Positions 60,745-64,000 of a DNA stretch of 64,000 nt are shown here, in pieces. Where the stretch lies: the NCBI GenBank assembly GCA_035374585.1, contig DAOSPF010000001.1:1-64000 (forward strand), in the 5' to 3' direction. The DNA is from JAKPQD01 sp029572965. Lineage in GTDB: Bacteria > Bacteroidota > Bacteroidia > Bacteroidales > DTGW01. Below the pieces are notes generated by a model, which saw nothing but the letters and a program-made list of their open reading frames with translations, had not been told where the DNA came from and ran no database searches. How positions within the stretch are numbered: the first letter of the stretch is position 1; each line of letters opens with the position of its first letter. Both the position numbers and the translations under genes were made by a program.

Positions 60745-61149
60745 ATGAACAAACTACCGGGCAAAATAACACAGATGCAACAGTCGGGAGCCGTGCTGTT
60801 GGTCGATGTCGATGTTGACGGGCAGGGTTTTTCGGCCTTGCTCATCGAACCGGCCGCGAGGCCCGAATGGCTGCAAGCCGGGCATACCGTGCACCTCGTG
60901 TTTAAAGAGACAGAAGTGTCGCTGGCCAAAAACCTCTCGGGGCTTATCAGTATGCGAAACCGCATGATGTGCAACGTTTCGAAAGTGGAACGGGGCGAAT
61001 TGCTGAGCAAAATCACGTTGCATTTTCGGGGACACAGCATTACTTCGGCAATCACAACCCGTGCAGTGGATTCACTTCAAATCGCAATTGGCGACGAAGT
61101 AGAAGCAATGGTAAAAGCTAACGAAATATCGCTCATGAATTCAATTTGA
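60745..61149 (+). CDS. Double-Mop (TOBE) molybdate-binding protein
   Basis: A 134-residue protein of two tandem TOBE/Mop domains: NKLPGKITQMQQSGAVLLVD and about residue 66 ISMRNRMMCNVSKVERGELL, the second ending EVEAMVKANEISLM. Double-Mop proteins store or sense molybdate; the second domain has the SMRNR form of the SARN motif. It lies between modA and modB. Confidence 0.85.
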   Translation: MNKLPGKITQMQQSGAVLLVDVDVDGQGFSALLIEPAARPEWLQAGHTVHLVFKETEVSLAKNLSGLISMRNRMMCNVSKVERGELLSKITLHFRGHSITSAITTRAVDSLQIAIGDEVEAMVKANEISLMNSI

Positions 61150-61258
61150 AAATTTGAAAATTGAACTAATTATTGAAAATTACCTCATTTTCAAATTGGC
61201 TCATTCTCGAATTTTCAAATTGCCACATATTCAAATTATCTCATTTTCAAATTAATAA
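61150..61258. repeat. TTTGAAAAT repeats in both orientations before modB
   Basis: Two or three TTTGAAAAT copies on the left, then four or five ATTTTCAAA copies on the right, ending 3 bases before modB ATG 61262. The RNA could fold into a hairpin with several pairings. Confidence 0.7.
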
Positions 61259-61261
61259 ATT

Positions 61262-61942
61262 ATGGATGCAATTTTTGCCGAAACGTTGTGGATAACCTGC
61301 AAGTTTGCAGTTTTCACCACGTTAATTTTAATAGTCGTAGGCTTGCCGCTTTCGTACTGGCTGGCCTACTCAAAGTTTAGGTTCAAACCATTGGTAGAGG
61401 CGCTGGTGAGCATGCCCATGGTGCTGCCTCCCTCGGTAATTGGTTATTACATGCTGGTGGCCTACAGCCCCCGTCATTGGTTTGGTGGTTGGCTTTTAGA
61501 CACGTTCAATGTGCGGCTGGCATTCACCTTCGAGGGCATTTTGCTTGCCTCGGTCATTTTTAGTATGCCATTCATGGTGCAACCGCTCCAAAACGGTCTG
61601 CGGGCCTTGCCCGATAGCCTGCGTGAGGCTTCATACACGCTTGGCAAGTCGAAAATGGTTACTTTTTTGCGGGTTCTTGTCCCCAACATCAAACCCTCGA
61701 TAATCACGGCCATTGCCCTCACCTTTGCCCACAGCATAGGCGAGTTTGGCATTGTGTTGATGGTTGGGGGCAACATGCCCGGCGAAACGAAGGTAGCTTC
61801 TATCGCCATTTACGACGAGGTGCAAGCACTGAATTTTGCAAAGGCAAACCAGTATGCGCTCATCCTCTTCAGTATCTCTCTCCTTTTGTTAACAATCATT
61901 TATAGTGTAAATAAAAAACACGACCCATGGAAAGCAATGTAA
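61262..61942 (+). CDS. modB: Molybdate ABC transporter permease
   Basis: A 226-residue inner-membrane permease with five helices and the cytoplasmic EAA loop ALPDSLREASYTLGKSKMVT, then LTFAHSIGEFGIVLMVGGNM, typical of ModB. FVVYWLAYSKF-like N-terminal helix text (LPLSYWLAYSKF) also fits. It overlaps modC by 16 bases. Confidence 0.94.
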   Translation: MDAIFAETLWITCKFAVFTTLILIVVGLPLSYWLAYSKFRFKPLVEALVSMPMVLPPSVIGYYMLVAYSPRHWFGGWLLDTFNVRLAFTFEGILLASVIFSMPFMVQPLQNGLRALPDSLREASYTLGKSKMVTFLRVLVPNIKPSIITAIALTFAHSIGEFGIVLMVGGNMPGETKVASIAIYDEVQALNFAKANQYALILFSISLLLLTIIYSVNKKHDPWKAM

Positions 61943-62817
61943 TTACCCTCGAAGTAGAAAAAATGATGCTTACTGCCAACGGCAAGCTGAACCTTTCGGT
62001 CGATACCCGGATACAAACCGGTGAGTTCGTAGCCCTGTTTGGGCTGTCGGGTGCCGGCAAGACTACGCTCCTGCGGATATTGTCAGGTCTGATGAAACCC
62101 GATAAAGGCTTGGTAAAATTTGGTGACACCGTGTGGTTCGATTCATCGAGGGGAATAAACATCCCGCCACAGGAGCGGAACATCAGCTTCATGTTCCAGG
62201 ACTACGCACTTTTCCCCAACATGACGGTAGAAGAAAACATACATTTTGCCCAGCCCATGAAAGACAATGCTACGGCTCTCGAATTGCTCTCCATTTTTGG
62301 GTTGTCCGAATTCCGCAAACGCAAGCCTGGCGGACTTTCTGGAGGTCAGAAACAACGTGTGGCCCTTGCACGGGCATTAGCGCGCAAACCCCAGTTGCTG
62401 CTTCTGGACGAGCCTCTCTCTGCCCTCGATTCTGGCATGCGGCTAACCTTGCAGAACGAGATATACAAGGCCCATCAGCTTTTGGGGGCTACCACCATCA
62501 TGGTGAGCCACGACCTTGGTGAAGTATTCCGGCTGGCAAGTCACGTGCTGTGCATCAAAAAAGGCCAGATAAGCAAAGAAGGCACACCAGACGAGGTATT
62601 TTCAGATTCAAGCATCAGCGGCAAGGTACAAATTACCGGTCAGGTGGCACGTATTGCCAAACAAGATACTGTCAATATTGTTACAGTTATTGCCGGGGGT
62701 AGCCAAATCATCAAAGTTATAGCTTTCGACAGCGATATGGAAGCCCTAAATATCGGCGATAATGTATTGGTATTTACAAAGGCATTCAACCCGATGTTGG
62801 TTAAGTTAATGGCTTAA
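61927..62817 (+). CDS. modC: Molybdate ABC transporter ATP-binding protein
   Basis: A 296-residue ATPase: Walker A GLSGAGKTTLLRIL, Q loop FMFQDYALFPNMTVEEN, signature LSGGQKQRVALARAL, Walker B LLLLDEPLSALD, H switch VSHDLGE. A C-terminal TOBE-like domain (about 230-296; VQITGQVARIAKQDTVNIVT) is present but single. Overlaps modB by 16 bases and, at its end, the thioesterase gene on the other strand by 4 bases. Confidence 0.94.
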   Translation: MESNVITLEVEKMMLTANGKLNLSVDTRIQTGEFVALFGLSGAGKTTLLRILSGLMKPDKGLVKFGDTVWFDSSRGINIPPQERNISFMFQDYALFPNMTVEENIHFAQPMKDNATALELLSIFGLSEFRKRKPGGLSGGQKQRVALARALARKPQLLLLDEPLSALDSGMRLTLQNEIYKAHQLLGATTIMVSHDLGEVFRLASHVLCIKKGQISKEGTPDEVFSDSSISGKVQITGQVARIAKQDTVNIVTVIAGGSQIIKVIAFDSDMEALNIGDNVLVFTKAFNPMLVKLMA

Positions 62818-63599
62818 TTTTTTTCTGGCAGACATTTATATTTAAGTTCTGCAGTAAAAGAGGTTTTTCCTGCAGTTTGGTTAAAGCCATGTATTTTTAT
62901 CAGGTTGTTTTTTTCAATAAAAAACAAGTTTAGCTCATCGTTTAGCCTGGCTTCATGTTTATAATTGATTTTGACACAGCACAAATGCTTTTGGCAATTG
63001 GTTTCAAAGGGCATGTAGTCAAAAACCCACTGCAAGTATTTACCATTGTTGGCATGCTGGTTAAGGTCCAAATCGGAGGGCCGGACTTTGTGAATAGTGT
63101 TACTGTAGTTGTTTTTAGCGATAGAGATATTGGCAGGTTCTTCATCCAGAAACTCAGCATTGAGGTACGCTGTTTCCATTACCGTTGGGAATTGTTCGAT
63201 TTTGCGGGTCTGGGTATTTATGGCTAAGTATTGAATGGAAGCTGCTGCTATAAGGTTGAGCTTGGCATCTCTGATAGTAAATTCACGCAAAGCATGCAAT
63301 TGTTGAGGTGGACGTAACCAGGTTTCGACAATAATGTAATCGTTCCATGAAGGGAGGCAGCGCAATTTCAAAAGCATTTTGTGGATGACAAATGCAGTAT
63401 TGTTTTTATACATTTCGCGGTATCCGGCCTGGTATTGCATGGCATGTTGCCAGGCTGCTTCCTGTAAGTAGTTAGATAACGAAGTAATAGTTGCTTTACC
63501 GCTAGCATCTACTTCTCCAAAATTAATATGAAATGCTGTTTTGTATAGCTTTTCGGGCGATGGAGGATGGTGTATATAGGCATATTGTTTACTTACCAT
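62814..63599 (-). CDS. Acyl-ACP thioesterase
   Basis: A 261-residue double hot-dog thioesterase of the FatA/FatB type, which frees fatty acids from acyl carrier protein. YKTAFHINFGEVDASGKATI opens the first hot-dog; ITSLSNYLQEAAWQHA and, in the second, RPSDLDLNQHANNGKYLQWV carry the Asp/Asn/His active-site pattern. ATG 63599 overlaps the end of the GNAT gene by 11 bases; the longer frame to 63650 is unlikely. Confidence 0.88.
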   Translation of the reverse strand: MVSKQYAYIHHPPSPEKLYKTAFHINFGEVDASGKATITSLSNYLQEAAWQHAMQYQAGYREMYKNNTAFVIHKMLLKLRCLPSWNDYIIVETWLRPPQQLHALREFTIRDAKLNLIAAASIQYLAINTQTRKIEQFPTVMETAYLNAEFLDEEPANISIAKNNYSNTIHKVRPSDLDLNQHANNGKYLQWVFDYMPFETNCQKHLCCVKINYKHEARLNDELNLFFIEKNNLIKIHGFNQTAGKTSFTAELKYKCLPEKN

Positions 63600-64000
63600 A
63601 AAGCTTGGTGTATTTGCGTTGACAAAACATCCGGGTTTGTTTCCATCCAATATGGCTGTAATAATCTAATGCATTGGTGTTGGTAATATCTGCAAGCAGT
63701 TGCATGCGGACAACGCCAATTCTTTCGCCCCAATCCTGCATTTCGTCAATCAGTTTTTTGCCTATCCCTTTTTTTCTGTACCCACTTTCAACTACCATGT
63801 CCTCAAGCATCATAGATAGTGCGCCTTCTGCGGTAGATATAGAAACCTGGCCTTGTAACATCCCGACTACTTTTTCATCAATGGTGGCTACCATTACGCA
63901 TGCTTTAGGATAAGCTTTTATCAGCATTCTAAGACCTTTTGTCTGTTTATCAGCATCAAAATTAAAGTCTGCTTCAATAGAAAATAACTGTTCCAGAAGT
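63589..64000 (-). CDS. GNAT acetyltransferase, partial at window edge
   Basis: The last 137 codons of a GNAT-fold acetyltransferase. The frame is open to the window end: before the ATG at 63927 it continues LLEQLFSIEADFNFDADK, so that ATG is internal. The acetyl-CoA loop is seen as ESGYRKKGIGKKLIDEM (R/QxxGxG/A). ATIDEKVVGMLQGQVSISTA and ADITNTNALDYYSHIGWK are typical. Its stop overlaps the thioesterase start. Substrate unknown. Confidence 0.85.
   Translation of the reverse strand, partial: LLEQLFSIEADFNFDADKQTKGLRMLIKAYPKACVMVATIDEKVVGMLQGQVSISTAEGALSMMLEDMVVESGYRKKGIGKKLIDEMQDWGERIGVVRMQLLADITNTNALDYYSHIGWKQTRMFCQRKYTKLYGK

Overview
The window comes from a member of the Bacteroidota. Evidence: promoters matching the Bacteroidota -7 box (TAnnTTTG) in front of many genes and no clear Shine-Dalgarno sequences; the cluster CBS protein, NAD kinase, two DUF6089-type proteins, UppS, BamA, two OmpH/Skp chaperones and MurI; TonB-dependent receptors with a carboxypeptidase-regulatory-like N-terminal domain; a DUF4924 protein; a lamin-tail/gliding-type C-terminal secreted protein; and LytTR two-component systems. 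MqnC points to menaquinone by the futalosine route; a Mn-type superoxide dismutase suggests exposure to oxygen. The genus cannot be told from the window. There is one run of 100 N (58789-58888), a scaffold gap.

Layout. 1-2519: start of dnaG, a ribokinase-family kinase and a metallo-beta-lactamase-fold hydrolase. 2591-2710: a nested palindrome. 2837-8404: an operon of TonB receptor, methyltransferase, sensor kinase and LytTR regulator. 8408-16233: cstA, an Xaa-Pro peptidase, an isolated capsule export pair (tyrosine autokinase plus export lipoprotein) and alanine dehydrogenase. 16395-16745: tRNA-Gly(GCC) and tRNA-Leu(UAA) with terminators. 16873-20854: a frameshifted methyltransferase, a Nudix-type regulator, mqnC, a thiamine-binding-like small protein and a methyltransferase. 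21022-22790: atpD-atpC. 22972-33635: leucyl aminopeptidase, murI, the envelope assembly cluster and, divergently, pdxJ. 33971-39401: a TPR sensor kinase and a lamin-tail protein. 39408-49737: lipid acyltransferase, SDR, exonuclease, small housekeeping genes, a glycosyltransferase-51 protein of unusual architecture, sodA, dxs and a membrane protein. 49813-54806: a second operon of TonB receptor, membrane protein, sensor kinase and LytTR regulator in the same order as the first. 55016-56023: an OmpA lipoprotein. 56180-62817: a molybdate operon. 62814-64000: acyl-ACP thioesterase and a partial GNAT acetyltransferase.

The most interesting part is the molybdate region. It has a small molbindin with a Cys-rich tail, a ModE-like HTH protein without a molybdate-binding domain, TrmO, an outer-membrane porin, a TauE/SafE permease, ModA, a double-Mop protein, ModB and ModC, all on one strand. 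Its gaps carry TTTGAAAAT-type repeats, its genes look richer in G+C than the rest, and two inverted repeats sit in its upstream region. Second in interest are the two paralogous receptor-kinase-regulator modules, which look like dedicated outer-membrane-to-cytoplasm signalling or nutrient-sensing units.
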